Source: Shewanella sp. MR-4 (GTDB lineage Bacteria; Pseudomonadota; Gammaproteobacteria; Enterobacterales; Shewanellaceae). From it: a DNA stretch of 64,000 nt. The stretch is taken from positions 4,213,001-4,277,000 of the forward strand of contig NC_008321.1 of the NCBI RefSeq assembly GCF_000014685.1, given 5' to 3'. The notes below the pieces were generated by a model. The model was not told the origin of the DNA. It was given only the letters and a program-made list of their open reading frames with translations, and did no database searches. A program made the translations under genes and the position numbers. Positions 26,321 to 36,029 of this stretch are shown here, piece after piece; within the stretch, counting starts at the first letter, position 1, and the number at the start of each line of letters is the position of its first letter.

Positions 26321-26806
26321 ATGGAATACAACACCTCAGAACTATGTGACATGTACTTAGATGTCGTAGATGTAGTCGAGCCCATGTTCAGTAACTACGG
26401 TGGTTGTAGCTCTTTTGGCGGTTCTATCAGCACGATTAAGTGCTTTGAAGACAACGGCCTAATCACCGAGGTCTTACAAGAAGATGGCCAAGGTAAAGTC
26501 TTACTGGTTGACGGTGGTGGCTCATTACGCCGCGCCCTGATCGATGCTTCTATCGCTGAAATCGCAGTCAACAACAACTGGGAAGGCATTATCGTTTACG
26601 GTTCAGTACGCGATGTGGATGCGCTGGAAGAATTAGACATCGGCATTCAAGCCCTTGCCTCGATTCCAGTAGGTGCCGATGGCAATTCAGTGGGCGAAGT
26701 GGAAATTCCGGTCAACTTTGGCGGCGTGACCTTCCTCCCAGGCGATCATATCTATGCCGATAACACTGGCATTATCCTGTCGCCAGAGCCACTCGACATT
26801 GAGTAA
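26321..26806 (+). CDS. rraA: Ribonuclease E activity regulator RraA
   Basis: Protein of 161 aa matching RraA throughout: MEYNTSELCDMYLDVVDVVEPMFSNYGG at the start, then the GKVLLVDGGGSLRRALI and GIVVYGSVRD-type blocks. RraA forms a ring-shaped trimer that binds RNase E and its degradosome partners and slows RNA decay. Full length for the family. AGGAG precedes ATG and a terminator follows, so it is a single-gene unit. Confidence 0.96.
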   Translation: MEYNTSELCDMYLDVVDVVEPMFSNYGGCSSFGGSISTIKCFEDNGLITEVLQEDGQGKVLLVDGGGSLRRALIDASIAEIAVNNNWEGIIVYGSVRDVDALEELDIGIQALASIPVGADGNSVGEVEIPVNFGGVTFLPGDHIYADNTGIILSPEPLDIE

Positions 26807-26825
26807 TGACAAATAACACGACAAG

Positions 26826-26849
26826 AAAGCCAGCTAAGCTGGCTTTTTT
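26826..26849 (+). terminator. Rho-independent terminator after rraA
   Basis: AAAGCCAGC / GCTGGCTTT stem with a 3-base loop and T-run, 20 bases past the rraA stop. Confidence 0.93.
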
Positions 26850-26937
26850 ATTGGCTGTTTTTAGTTTACTCCCATTGAATATTCGTCCTTGGGTACGCCA
26901 CAATATCCCTGTCCCTACCCTATAAGAATACGAATCC

Positions 26938-27990
26938 ATGTCCGAATTTATTCCCTTTACCCAGGCCGATGTGGCCAGTCTAGTGAGCCCGAGAGCGGGT
27001 GAAACCAAAATTGGCCAATGTGTACATTTGGCTAATCACGAGCATTCACTCGAGGCGATACTCGCCACAGCCAAGGCCCACGGCGCTCAATTTGCCATTT
27101 TAGGCGTTGGGGAAGATATTGGCCCACGAGCAAACTTAGGCCGAGGTGGCGCCACCGATGCCTTTACCACCAGCATGCGCCAATGGCTGAATTTACAGTC
27201 GAATCGTTTTCTTTCGGGCGCCGAATGCCTAATTTTGGGGCAAGTTCATACGGCGGATCTGCAATTACAAGCGCAGGACGGCGAAGGCGCGAGCCTAACC
27301 CATTTACGCCAGGCGGTTGAGCAACTCGATGAACGGGTGATAAGCATCGTCAGCGCTATCCAAGCGGCGGGGCTTGAACCCATAGTGATTGGCGGCGGCC
27401 ACAACAATGCCTATGGTCTGTTAATGGCGACTTCGGCCCATTATCAACGCCAAGTCGCTGCAGTGAATCTTGACCCTCACAGCGATTTTCGTCTGCTCGA
27501 AGGGCGTCACAGCGGTAATGGTTTTAGTTATGCCGCCGATCGCGGCGCGCTGGGTTATTACCATGTGCTCGGCTTGCACGAGCTCAAAAATAGCGAGGCA
27601 AACTTACAACAACTGTCTGAATTTGGTGGTACTTGGCATAGCCTGCAACAGATCTGGGTTCGCCGCGAGATTAGCCTCACAGAGGCGCTGCAGCAGATAG
27701 TCAACAAACTCAATCACACCGCACTTCCCGTAGGATTAGAGCTTGATGTCGATGCCATTGCTAAAATGCCCAGCAGCGCCTCAACGGCGGCGGGTATTCC
27801 TCTGCTCGATGCCGCGCACTATATCAGTTATATCGCCAGTCACTGCCCTTGTGCTTATTTGCACTTGGCCGAAGCCGCGCCAAGTTGCCATGAGGCGGGT
27901 ATTGAAGCCGGATTTAGGGATGTCGGCCAGAGTATCAGCGAGTTAATCTATGCCTATGTGCAAGCAAGGCGCCAATTTTTAGCTCAATAG
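26938..27990 (+). CDS. Arginase-superfamily protein, formimidoylglutamase-like
   Basis: Ureohydrolase-fold protein of 350 aa with the Mn-binding blocks GGGHNNAYG, LDPHSDFR and ELDVDAI in the usual order. These match formimidoylglutamase (HutG), which hydrolyses N-formimidoyl-glutamate in histidine breakdown, better than arginase or agmatinase. No other hut gene is nearby, so the role in histidine use is uncertain. A hairpin without a T-run (GCGCCC / GGGCGC, 28003-28016) follows the stop and may end transcription weakly. Confidence 0.75.
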   Translation: MSEFIPFTQADVASLVSPRAGETKIGQCVHLANHEHSLEAILATAKAHGAQFAILGVGEDIGPRANLGRGGATDAFTTSMRQWLNLQSNRFLSGAECLILGQVHTADLQLQAQDGEGASLTHLRQAVEQLDERVISIVSAIQAAGLEPIVIGGGHNNAYGLLMATSAHYQRQVAAVNLDPHSDFRLLEGRHSGNGFSYAADRGALGYYHVLGLHELKNSEANLQQLSEFGGTWHSLQQIWVRREISLTEALQQIVNKLNHTALPVGLELDVDAIAKMPSSASTAAGIPLLDAAHYISYIASHCPCAYLHLAEAAPSCHEAGIEAGFRDVGQSISELIYAYVQARRQFLAQ

Positions 27991-28231
27991 CATGTTAAGC
28001 TTGCGCCCTTGTGGGCGCTAAGCTATTCACCAAATCCTGATATTGTGGTCTAATGCCAATCCATTTTATCGAGTCGGCGCACTCAAGATTAGCGAATGCC
28101 AAACGCCTCAAGCCAACGCCTTGAGGAGAGTTTACTAACTCGATCACAGAGTGATAGATCAAAGATTCAGCAAATGCAGGCGATGGCTTACACTCGCCAC
28201 CAATACTTTGCAAAACAATAGGAATACATTG

Positions 28232-28987
28232 ATGTCTGAGGGCGAATCTAAAAATACCCACTTTGGTTATAAAACCGTAGAGGCGGATAAAAAGGCCGAT
28301 CTCGTTGCCGGCGTGTTTCATTCGGTTGCCGCCAAGTACGATATCATGAATGACGTCATGTCCTTCGGTATTCACCGTTTTTGGAAGCGTTACACCATTG
28401 AAGTTTCTGGTGCGCGCCCTGGTATGAAAGTGCTCGACCTTGCGGGTGGGACTGGCGATTTAACCGCTAAGTTCTCCCATCTGGTGGGTGAAAAAGGCGA
28501 AGTGGTATTAGCGGATATCAACGATTCTATGCTGAAAGTGGGCCGCACTAAACTGCGTGACCGCGGCATCGTTGGCAATGTGAGCTATGTGCAAGCCAAC
28601 GCCGAAGCGCTGCCTTTCCCCGATAACCACTTCGATATCATCACTATCGCCTTTGGTCTGCGTAACGTGACCGATAAAGACGCGGCGCTGCGTTCAATGA
28701 ACCGCGTGCTTAAGCCAGGCGGTAAGTTATTAGTGTTAGAGTTTTCTAAGCCGCAACACGAGCTGATGCGTAAAGTCTATGACTTATACAGCTTTAAAGT
28801 GCTGCCGAAAATGGGTGAGATTATTACCAAGGATGCGGATAGCTATGAGTATTTAGCCGAGTCGATTCGTATGCACCCAGACCAAGAGACCCTCAAGCAA
28901 ATGATGGTCGATGCGGGCTTTGAACAGGTCGATTACACCAATATGACCGACGGCATTGTTGCCCTGCACCGCGGTTATAAATTCTAA
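28232..28987 (+). CDS. ubiE: UbiE, ubiquinone/menaquinone C-methyltransferase
   Basis: SAM-dependent methyltransferase of 251 aa serving both ubiquinone and menaquinone synthesis. SAM motif I is LDLAGGTGDLT; the family blocks FGLRNVTD and LEFSKP follow. ATG 28232 with AGGAAT upstream gives MSEGESKNTHFGYKTV, the known N-terminus type; the frame is open upstream but that part is not conserved in character. First gene of ubiE-ubiJ-ubiB; its TAA overlaps the next ATG. Confidence 0.97.
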   Translation: MSEGESKNTHFGYKTVEADKKADLVAGVFHSVAAKYDIMNDVMSFGIHRFWKRYTIEVSGARPGMKVLDLAGGTGDLTAKFSHLVGEKGEVVLADINDSMLKVGRTKLRDRGIVGNVSYVQANAEALPFPDNHFDIITIAFGLRNVTDKDAALRSMNRVLKPGGKLLVLEFSKPQHELMRKVYDLYSFKVLPKMGEIITKDADSYEYLAESIRMHPDQETLKQMMVDAGFEQVDYTNMTDGIVALHRGYKF

Positions 28988-29607
28988 TGATGCCGCAAGA
29001 AGTGGTGTTACTTGCCTGCGCCGCCATTGAGACGGGTCTGAAGCAACTTCAGACCCAAGCTGGCGACGCCTATGCTCGCCAGCGTCAGTTACATGGCAAA
29101 GTCTTTCGCATTCAGTTATCACAACTCAGCTGGCCAATTTACTTGGTCTTCGCCAAAGAAATTCAAGTACTGAGTCGCTATGAAGGCGATGTGGATGTCA
29201 GCCTGCATGCCGATGCCACAACGCTCTACCGCGTGACAGAAGGTGCTAACCTCACCGAACTCATCAAACAGGATAAGCTCAGCCTCGAAGGTGACCTCAA
29301 TCTGTTACAAAGCTTCAGCCATTATCTGCGTAGCATAGAGTTTGATTTTGCCGAGCCACTGTCGCGTTACTTAGGCGATGGGCCAACCCATAAACTGCTG
29401 AGCACGGGACTACAGGCCAAAAACTTAGCATTTGAAGTGCTGCGTAAGACCCGCTCGCATTTGGGGCAACTCGCAATCGAAGAATATCGCCTTGCGCCAC
29501 ACCGGATTGAACTCATTCATTTTCGCGATCAAATGGATGATTTAGTTGATGATACTCGAGCGCTCGAACAACGGATTGCCAAATTAAGAGATAAAATTAA
29601 GCCATGA
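28987..29607 (+). CDS. ubiJ: UbiJ, ubiquinone biosynthesis accessory factor (SCP2 domain)
   Basis: Protein of 206 aa with an N-terminal SCP2 sterol-carrier-like domain (about 15-110) and a helical, charged C-terminal part with coiled-coil character (LVDDTRALEQRIAKLRDKI). UbiJ binds lipid intermediates and, with UbiK, supports the Ubi enzyme complex. Start is ATG 28987, overlapping the ubiE stop (TAATG); the next codon is also ATG (28990). It overlaps ubiB by 4 bp. Confidence 0.93.
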   Translation: MMPQEVVLLACAAIETGLKQLQTQAGDAYARQRQLHGKVFRIQLSQLSWPIYLVFAKEIQVLSRYEGDVDVSLHADATTLYRVTEGANLTELIKQDKLSLEGDLNLLQSFSHYLRSIEFDFAEPLSRYLGDGPTHKLLSTGLQAKNLAFEVLRKTRSHLGQLAIEEYRLAPHRIELIHFRDQMDDLVDDTRALEQRIAKLRDKIKP

Positions 29608-31253
29608 CCCTTGCCAGTATCCGCCGCGGTTATCATGTCATTAAAACCCTACTGCAATATGGGTTAGATGACGTATTACCGCCAAAGATGACCCCTTGGT
29701 ACTTTAAACTCGCCCGCAACAGCCTGTTTTGGATCCGCAATAAGCACAAAGGCAAATCCGGTGGCGAGCGTTTAAAGCTGGCGATGCAAGAGCTTGGCCC
29801 TGTGTATATTAAGCTCGGGCAAATGCTATCAACCCGCCGCGACTTGCTCAGCGACGAATGGGCCAATGAACTTGCCATGTTGCAGGATAAAGTCCCGCCC
29901 TTCGATGGCGCCTTGGCACGGCAAGCGATTGAAACCGAACTTAAAGCCCCCATCGAGAGCTTCTTCGACGACTTTAACGAGACGCCATTAGCCTCAGCTT
30001 CGATTTCTCAGGTGCATACCGCCACGCTCAAATCCAACGGCAAAGCCGTGGTATTAAAAGTGCTGCGACCGAATGTGGAAGCTAAAATCCAAGCCGACTT
30101 GTTGTTGATGTCGCAAACGGCTAAGATCATCGATTATCTCCTCGGTGAAGGGAATCGTCTGCGTCCCTCTGAGGTGATTGAAGATTACCGCGTGACCATT
30201 CTAGGTGAGCTTAATCTTAAGCTTGAGGCCCTTAATGCCATTAAGCTGCGCAATAACTTCCTCGACTCAGACGCGCTCTATATTCCGTATGTTTACGAAG
30301 AGTTTTGCTATCCACGTTTAATGGTGATGGAGCGCATTTACGGTATTCCGGTATCGGATATCGCCGCGCTGAAGGCACAGGGAACTAACTTTAAACTCTT
30401 GGCTGAGCGTGGCGTAGAGCTGTTTTTCACCCAAGTGTTCCGCGATAATTTTTTCCATGCCGATATGCATCCAGGTAATATTTTTATCTCCCGCGATCAT
30501 CCCGAGAATCCTTATTATATCGGCCTAGATTGCGGCATTATGGGCACACTCAGCGAAGTCGATAAGCGCTATTTAGCGGAAAACTTCCTCGCGTTTTTCA
30601 ACCGTGATTACCACCGTATCGCGCAGCTGTATATCGAGTCGGGTTGGGTATCGGAAAAAACCGATCTGCAAGCCTTCGAGCAAGCCATCAAGGTCGTTTG
30701 CGAGCCTATGTTTAACAAGCCGTTAGATGAAATATCCTTTGGGCACGTGTTATTAGAACTGTTCCGCACCGCACGCCACTTCGATATCGTCGTACAGCCT
30801 CAGCTCGTGCTGCTCGAGAAGACATTACTGTACATCGAAGGCTTAGGACGTCAGCTCTATCCGCAGCTGGATCTCTGGCAAACGGCGAAGCCCTTTTTAG
30901 AGCAATGGATGGCCGAGCAAGTGGGCCCCAAGGCAATGTTTAAAAAGGTATCCACAAAACTGCCATATTGGTCTGATAAGCTTCCGGAATTCCCTGAGCT
31001 AATTTACGATAACCTTAAATTAGGCAGGAAATTGCTGAGTTCTCAGCAACAAATGCTAGATAAGTATCTGAAATATCAGCAGCAAGCACACAAGAGTAAT
31101 TACTTGCTCATCACTTCTGCAATTTTATTGATCTGCGGCACGTTATTGTTTAACCAAGACGCTACACTGTGGAGCCCTTACGTGTGTCTAATTTCAGGCG
31201 CAGCGTTATGGATTATCGGATGGCGATCTAGGCCAAAGAATCGTAAATTTTAG
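29604..31253 (+). CDS. ubiB: UbiB, ubiquinone biosynthesis atypical kinase
   Basis: ABC1/UbiB atypical kinase-like protein of 549 aa with the diagnostic KxGQ motif in YIKLGQMLSTR, the Ala-rich loop SASISQVH, and the metal-binding DMHPGN and GLDCGIMG segments. Two C-terminal transmembrane helices (about 505-545) anchor it in the inner membrane. It supports ubiquinone synthesis, perhaps by ATP-driven lipid extraction. Overlaps ubiJ by 4 bp; tatA begins 60 bp later. Confidence 0.97.
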   Translation: MTLASIRRGYHVIKTLLQYGLDDVLPPKMTPWYFKLARNSLFWIRNKHKGKSGGERLKLAMQELGPVYIKLGQMLSTRRDLLSDEWANELAMLQDKVPPFDGALARQAIETELKAPIESFFDDFNETPLASASISQVHTATLKSNGKAVVLKVLRPNVEAKIQADLLLMSQTAKIIDYLLGEGNRLRPSEVIEDYRVTILGELNLKLEALNAIKLRNNFLDSDALYIPYVYEEFCYPRLMVMERIYGIPVSDIAALKAQGTNFKLLAERGVELFFTQVFRDNFFHADMHPGNIFISRDHPENPYYIGLDCGIMGTLSEVDKRYLAENFLAFFNRDYHRIAQLYIESGWVSEKTDLQAFEQAIKVVCEPMFNKPLDEISFGHVLLELFRTARHFDIVVQPQLVLLEKTLLYIEGLGRQLYPQLDLWQTAKPFLEQWMAEQVGPKAMFKKVSTKLPYWSDKLPEFPELIYDNLKLGRKLLSSQQQMLDKYLKYQQQAHKSNYLLITSAILLICGTLLFNQDATLWSPYVCLISGAALWIIGWRSRPKNRKF

Positions 31254-31312
31254 CTAGCACTAATTAATCAGAGGTTCATAATAGAACCGATATCAATTAA
31301 GAGGATACCTTC

Positions 31313-31570
31313 ATGGGTGGCATTAGTATTTGGCAACTTCTTATCATCGCGTTAATCGTTGTCTTATTGTTTGGAACAAAGAAATTACGCTCTTTGGGTG
31401 GTGATTTAGGTGGTGCTGTTAAGGGCTTTAAAAACGCTATGTCTTCAGAAGAAGATAAGAAAGCGTTAGAAGATGCTGAAGCGGCAAAACCTGTGCAAAC
31501 AGCACAAACTGCACAACCAACCCAACAGGCGACTGAAAAGAAACCTGAGTCTAACAAAGAACAGGCGTAA
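31313..31570 (+). CDS. tatA: Twin-arginine translocase subunit TatA
   Basis: Protein of 85 aa: one N-terminal transmembrane helix (5-21), the conserved FG at 22-23, an amphipathic helix (about 25-45) and a polar Gln/Ala-rich tail. TatA oligomers form the pore that exports folded proteins carrying twin-arginine signals. GAGGAT precedes ATG. First gene of tatABC, 6 bp before tatB. Confidence 0.96.
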   Translation: MGGISIWQLLIIALIVVLLFGTKKLRSLGGDLGGAVKGFKNAMSSEEDKKALEDAEAAKPVQTAQTAQPTQQATEKKPESNKEQA

Positions 31571-31576
31571 CTCTTT

Positions 31577-32020
31577 ATGTTTGACGGTATCGGCTTTATG
31601 GAGCTGCTGCTGATCGGTGTTCTGGGGCTTGTGGTACTTGGCCCCGAACGTCTACCGGTTGCAGTACGTTCAGTAACAGGTTGGATCCGCGCGATGAAAC
31701 GCATGGCCAACTCAGTCAAAGAAGAACTTGAGCAAGAGCTAAAGATCGAGCAATTGCACGCCGACCTCAAAAAAGCAGAGAGCAAAGGTCTATCTAACCT
31801 CTCACCCGAACTGCAAGAGTCGATCGACCAGTTGAAGCAAGCAGCGCAGTCTGTGAATCGTCCTTACCAAGTGCAAGATATTCCTGCACAGGAAAATCAG
31901 ATCCACAATCCTGCAAGCCAGAGTGTTTCTTCAGAGGCGAGTCCTACGGCTTCCTCCGCCCCCACTAGCGAACCCAATCAGGGCGAGGATACCCGTTCTA
32001 ACCCGAAAGCTAACGGATAA
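31577..32020 (+). CDS. tatB: Twin-arginine translocase subunit TatB
   Basis: Protein of 147 aa starting MFDGIGFMELLLIGVLGLVV, with the E-x-x-L-L/GPERLP signature of TatB, an amphipathic helix and a long Pro/Ser-rich tail. It forms the substrate-receptor complex with TatC. Lies 2 bp upstream of tatC, so translation is probably coupled. Confidence 0.96.
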   Translation: MFDGIGFMELLLIGVLGLVVLGPERLPVAVRSVTGWIRAMKRMANSVKEELEQELKIEQLHADLKKAESKGLSNLSPELQESIDQLKQAAQSVNRPYQVQDIPAQENQIHNPASQSVSSEASPTASSAPTSEPNQGEDTRSNPKANG

Positions 32021-32022
32021 TT

Positions 32023-32772
32023 ATGTCGCAACAGCAGCCACTTATCAGCCATTTGCTTGAACTTAGGTCCAAGCTGCTTAAATCCATTGCCAGTGTGTTA
32101 TTAGTGTTCATTTGTAGCGTGTATTGGGCAAATGATATTTACCATTACATGGCAATCCCTTTAATGCAGTCTTTGCCCTTAGGTGGCAGCATGATTGCGA
32201 CCGATGTGGCCGCACCTTTCTTCGCCCCTTTCAAACTAACTTTGGTACTGTCATTTTTTGTGGCGGTACCCTATGTGCTCTATCAAATTTGGTCCTTCGT
32301 CGCACCCGGTTTGTATAAGCATGAAAAACGCTTAGTCATGCCGCTACTCTTTAGCAGCACAGTGCTGTTTTACTTAGGAATAGCCTTTGCGTATTACATT
32401 GTATTCCCTGTGGTATTTGGCTTCTTTGCCAACACAGCCCCCGAGGGAGTACAAGTTGCGACCGATATCAGCAGCTATCTCGATTTTGTGCTGAAGTTAT
32501 TTTTTGCCTTTGGCTTATCCTTTGAAATCCCGGTTGCCGTAGTCCTGCTTTGCTGGGCGGGTGTAACCACTCCTGAAGATCTCAAACAAAAACGCCCTTA
32601 TATCATTGTCGGCGCATTCGTGGTCGGTATGCTGTTAACGCCACCGGATGTTATATCCCAGACTATGCTTGCCGTACCAATGCTGTTATTGTTCGAAGGC
32701 GGATTATTTGCAGCTCGTTTTTACAGTAAACCTGATGACGAGACCGACGAAGAAGAATCAACGAACGACTAA
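32023..32772 (+). CDS. tatC: Twin-arginine translocase subunit TatC
   Basis: Six-helix membrane protein of 249 aa, starting MSQQQPLISHLLELRSKLLK, with the conserved SFVAPGLYKHEK and PPDVISQ segments. TatC recognises the twin-arginine signal. Ends with an acidic tail (DDETDEEE). The next gene starts 44 bp later. Confidence 0.97.
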   Translation: MSQQQPLISHLLELRSKLLKSIASVLLVFICSVYWANDIYHYMAIPLMQSLPLGGSMIATDVAAPFFAPFKLTLVLSFFVAVPYVLYQIWSFVAPGLYKHEKRLVMPLLFSSTVLFYLGIAFAYYIVFPVVFGFFANTAPEGVQVATDISSYLDFVLKLFFAFGLSFEIPVAVVLLCWAGVTTPEDLKQKRPYIIVGAFVVGMLLTPPDVISQTMLAVPMLLLFEGGLFAARFYSKPDDETDEEESTND

Positions 32773-32816
32773 TGCCTCAATCGGCATTAGAGGAAAATAA
32801 TAATAAGGAAACTGGG

Positions 32817-33347
32817 ATGCGTTTTACTCTACTGACTTGTGCAGTGTTACTGGTATCTGCACAGGCTAATGCCGCGATTGAGCAACAATTAACTCAATGT
32901 GCAGGGATAACTGACAAGCTCGAGCGCTTGGTATGCTATGACAACCTAGCAGCAAGCATTCAAGTCACCACAGTTGCCAATAACACCACGGCCCCGATGG
33001 CAGTCGCCCCCGTTGTCACTCCCGCAGCTGCCCCTGTAGCTGTGGCGACTGCAGCTCCTGTTGCAGCTGCCGCAACCAATGTCGAAGATAATTTCGGTAT
33101 GGAAGTTAAACGCGTCCAAGAGAATACAACCGACAAAATTTATCTCGATGTGGAGTCTATCGCAGAAGACCCTTACGGCGCCTTAAAGATTACCTTTACC
33201 AATGGCCAAGTTTGGAAACAAACCGAAGGCCGTAAATTTAATCTCAAAGTCGGTGAAAAAGTCTTTATCGAAAAAGCCGCGCTTGGCTCTTTCTTAATGG
33301 GCACTGAAAGTCGTAATGCTAAGGTGAGGGTAAAACGCCTAAAATAA
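32817..33347 (+). CDS. Small exported protein of unknown function, downstream of tatC
   Basis: Protein of 176 aa with a signal peptide (about 1-19, AQANA cleavage), a Cys-containing segment (LTQCAGITDKLERLVCYDNLA), an Ala/Pro/Val-rich linker (about 55-95), and a beta-rich C-terminal domain (LKITFTNGQVWKQTEGR) seen in several Shewanella and Vibrio periplasmic proteins. It uses a Sec signal, not a twin-arginine one, despite its position. ATG 32817 is chosen for the AAGGA site; an in-frame ATG at 32772 would spoil the signal peptide. It overlaps tatD by 1 bp. Role unknown. Confidence 0.8.
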   Translation: MRFTLLTCAVLLVSAQANAAIEQQLTQCAGITDKLERLVCYDNLAASIQVTTVANNTTAPMAVAPVVTPAAAPVAVATAAPVAAAATNVEDNFGMEVKRVQENTTDKIYLDVESIAEDPYGALKITFTNGQVWKQTEGRKFNLKVGEKVFIEKAALGSFLMGTESRNAKVRVKRLK

Positions 33348-34150
33348 TGCCATCTTATATAGATATCGCTGTCAACTTGCTTGGCAGCGCACTCGAACCA
33401 GACATAGCGCAAATCGTACAAGCAGCGGCGGACCAAGGGGTTTCGCCGTTAATTGTTATTGGCAGCGATTTAACTGAAAGCGCCGCCGCCATTCAATTAT
33501 GCCAACAGTATCCCAAACAGCTTTACTGCACCGCAGGCGTACATCCCCACCACGCTAGCGAATGGCAAGCAGACTCCAAACAGTTACAAACAAACCTGTG
33601 CCAAGCGCCACAAGTCGTTGCTGTCGGTGAATGTGGACTCGATTACAACCGAGACTTCTCCCCTCGCCCAGCCCAGCGCCAAGCGTTTATCGACCAACTC
33701 GAACTCGCAGTTGAACTCAAAAAACCGGTACTCATGCATGAACGAGATGCCCACGATGATTTTTTGAGTATTGTTAAAGAATACCGCCCTCATCTCAGCG
33801 GAGCATTACTGCATTGCTTTACAGGCACCCGGGCTCAGATGGAAGCCTATATCGACCTCGATCTACATTTGGGTATTACGGGGTGGGTATGTGATGAAAG
33901 ACGCGGCCTAGAGCTAGCCGAGCTGGTTCCATTTATTCCGAAAGAACGTTTATTGATTGAAACTGACAGCCCATATCTGCTGCCACGCAGTATGCGACCT
34001 AAACCTAAATCCAGTAAAAACAAACCCGAATACTTGCCCTATATTGCGCAATATATTGCCAATTTACGGGGTGAAAATTCGGCTGAATTTGCCAAACAGT
34101 GCTATCAAAATAGCCTCGCCTTTTTTAATTTGAGTCAAGCTAATGACTAA
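33347..34150 (+). CDS. tatD: TatD-family metal-dependent nuclease
   Basis: TIM-barrel metal-dependent hydrolase of 267 aa with the family blocks AGVHPHHASEW, GECGLDYNRD, LHCFTGT and ETDSPYLLPR. The N-terminal motif reads DIAVN in place of HxH, the variant found in true TatD rather than YcfH/YjjV. TatD is a 3'-5' exonuclease for DNA quality control; it is not part of the translocon despite its name and position. Overlaps the next gene by 8 bp. Confidence 0.93.
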   Translation: MPSYIDIAVNLLGSALEPDIAQIVQAAADQGVSPLIVIGSDLTESAAAIQLCQQYPKQLYCTAGVHPHHASEWQADSKQLQTNLCQAPQVVAVGECGLDYNRDFSPRPAQRQAFIDQLELAVELKKPVLMHERDAHDDFLSIVKEYRPHLSGALLHCFTGTRAQMEAYIDLDLHLGITGWVCDERRGLELAELVPFIPKERLLIETDSPYLLPRSMRPKPKSSKNKPEYLPYIAQYIANLRGENSAEFAKQCYQNSLAFFNLSQAND

Positions 34151-36020
34151 GTTCGGCGGCTTATTGGTATTGTTGCTCAGCATGTTCATATCGACTGGCA
34201 GCTTTGCCAACACTATGAGCATAGATGAGCGTACCCCCACTCCCCTTAACCTTACCCCTTGGTTAATGGTGACGCATTCCAATGCCGATGGTCAGTTAGC
34301 CGATATCCAAGCTCAACCTAAGTTGGAATGGCACAAGTTTACCAATCAGGATATTCAACGCCTCAATCAACATAGTTTTTGGCTTAGAGTTAACCTCACT
34401 ACTGGCGATGAGCACCTTTCACGTATTCTCGCCCTAGATAATCCCTTGCTGGATAAAGTGACGCTTTATCATTTAGTGGATAATGAACTCATCAACACAT
34501 CGTATATGGGGGATACACTGCTCTATAAGGAGCGCCCGCTGCCGAGCAATATATTTCTGTATCCTTTTAAACTGAATGCCAATGAGCAACACACCTTCTA
34601 TCTGCATATCGTCACCGAAGGTAATGCCGCCGTACCACTAAGTCTTTGGTCAGCCAATGATTTGGCCCAAATTGCCGAATCGACGGCGATTGAACATGGG
34701 TTTCAACTCGGTGTACTCGCCGCGATAGGGATCTTCAGTCTCTTTATCGCACTCGCCTCGGGTTCATTTAGCTATAGCTATTACTCAGGTTATGTCCTGT
34801 GCATGACACTCTTGGTGGCCACCATTAATGGTTATGCATTCCGTTTTCTCTGGCCTAATTGGCCTGCGCTACAGCAACTGATGATCCCCGTGCTGTTACC
34901 TCTGGTGATGGCCTTTGCCTTAATGTTCACCGAAAAAATCCTACAGCTGAAATACTATAACCGCCGTATGTTATTAATATGTCGTTATAGTGCCGTTTAT
35001 ATCCTCTTGATTGGATTATTAGTGCCTTTTATCCGCTATGGCACCGCACTTTCTATCGAGATTATCTCGGTAGCGATACTCAGCATCGTTATGATGGTAC
35101 TCGCGGTGATTCAAGCCATTAATGGTCAAAAACTCGCGAAGCTCTATACCATTGGCTGGGTCAGTATGCTCACGGGCGCGTGCCTCAGTAGCCTACTCTA
35201 TTTGAGTGTTATTGAACTCAATATCAAGCCACAGACACCAGTGATGTTCGGACTCACTTTCGAGATCATCTTTATGTCACTAGTACTCGCTATTCGTTAT
35301 AACGATGAACGAAAATCCAAGCTACGCATTCAACAGGAAGCGCTAAAACAAGCACAAAAGATCCGTAGTGCACGCGAGGAAGCCTTGAAAGTGGAAGCCG
35401 AAACCAATGAAAGGCTCGAGCAGATGGTGCAAGAACGCACGCTAGAGCTTGAGATAACCCTGCGCGAATTGCATGAAGTTAACCAAAAACTTACCGAGCA
35501 GAGCACTATCGATAGCTTAACCGGAGTAAAAAACCGCAGCGCCTTCGATAAACGACTGCTCGCAGAGAGCCGGATTAGCCGTCGCCAAGAAACCCCTATT
35601 GCCTTATTAATGCTGGATATCGACCGATTTAAATCCATCAACGATCAATTCGGCCACCTAGCAGGGGATCAGGCATTAAAAGTGATAGCGACAACCTTGC
35701 AGCAACATTTAAAACGACCAACCGATCTAGTATCACGTTTTGGTGGTGAAGAGTTTGCTATTATTCTCCCCAATACGACTGCGGATGGCGCTCTTCAAGT
35801 CGCTGAAAATATAAGAGATGCAGTGACCAGTATCGGCCTAGCATGGGAAGGCAAGCCCATTCCCTTGACCGTGAGTATCGGTGTCAGTGCCGACGTCATC
35901 AGTAACGACCAACACAGTACCGAATTATTAGAGCAAGCCGACAAGGCGCTCTATCAGGCAAAAAATAGCGGACGCAATCAAGTTAAATTGTATGCGCCAG
36001 CACAAACAGAACCTACTTAG
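34143..36020 (+). CDS. Membrane diguanylate cyclase with 7TMR-DISM sensor
   Basis: Protein of 625 aa: signal peptide (1-22), periplasmic 7TMR-DISMED2-type domain (about 30-165), seven transmembrane helices (about 180-385), a coiled coil (about 390-440) and a C-terminal GGDEF domain. The active loop is GGEEF, and five residues before it is RPTD, an intact inhibitory I-site (RxxD). It should make c-di-GMP and be feedback inhibited. The periplasmic domain may sense a carbohydrate or other ligand. Coding overlaps tatD by 8 bp, so it is in the same transcript; hemB starts 10 bp after it. Confidence 0.9.
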   Translation: MTKFGGLLVLLLSMFISTGSFANTMSIDERTPTPLNLTPWLMVTHSNADGQLADIQAQPKLEWHKFTNQDIQRLNQHSFWLRVNLTTGDEHLSRILALDNPLLDKVTLYHLVDNELINTSYMGDTLLYKERPLPSNIFLYPFKLNANEQHTFYLHIVTEGNAAVPLSLWSANDLAQIAESTAIEHGFQLGVLAAIGIFSLFIALASGSFSYSYYSGYVLCMTLLVATINGYAFRFLWPNWPALQQLMIPVLLPLVMAFALMFTEKILQLKYYNRRMLLICRYSAVYILLIGLLVPFIRYGTALSIEIISVAILSIVMMVLAVIQAINGQKLAKLYTIGWVSMLTGACLSSLLYLSVIELNIKPQTPVMFGLTFEIIFMSLVLAIRYNDERKSKLRIQQEALKQAQKIRSAREEALKVEAETNERLEQMVQERTLELEITLRELHEVNQKLTEQSTIDSLTGVKNRSAFDKRLLAESRISRRQETPIALLMLDIDRFKSINDQFGHLAGDQALKVIATTLQQHLKRPTDLVSRFGGEEFAIILPNTTADGALQVAENIRDAVTSIGLAWEGKPIPLTVSIGVSADVISNDQHSTELLEQADKALYQAKNSGRNQVKLYAPAQTEPT

Positions 36021-36029
36021 GAGTCTAAT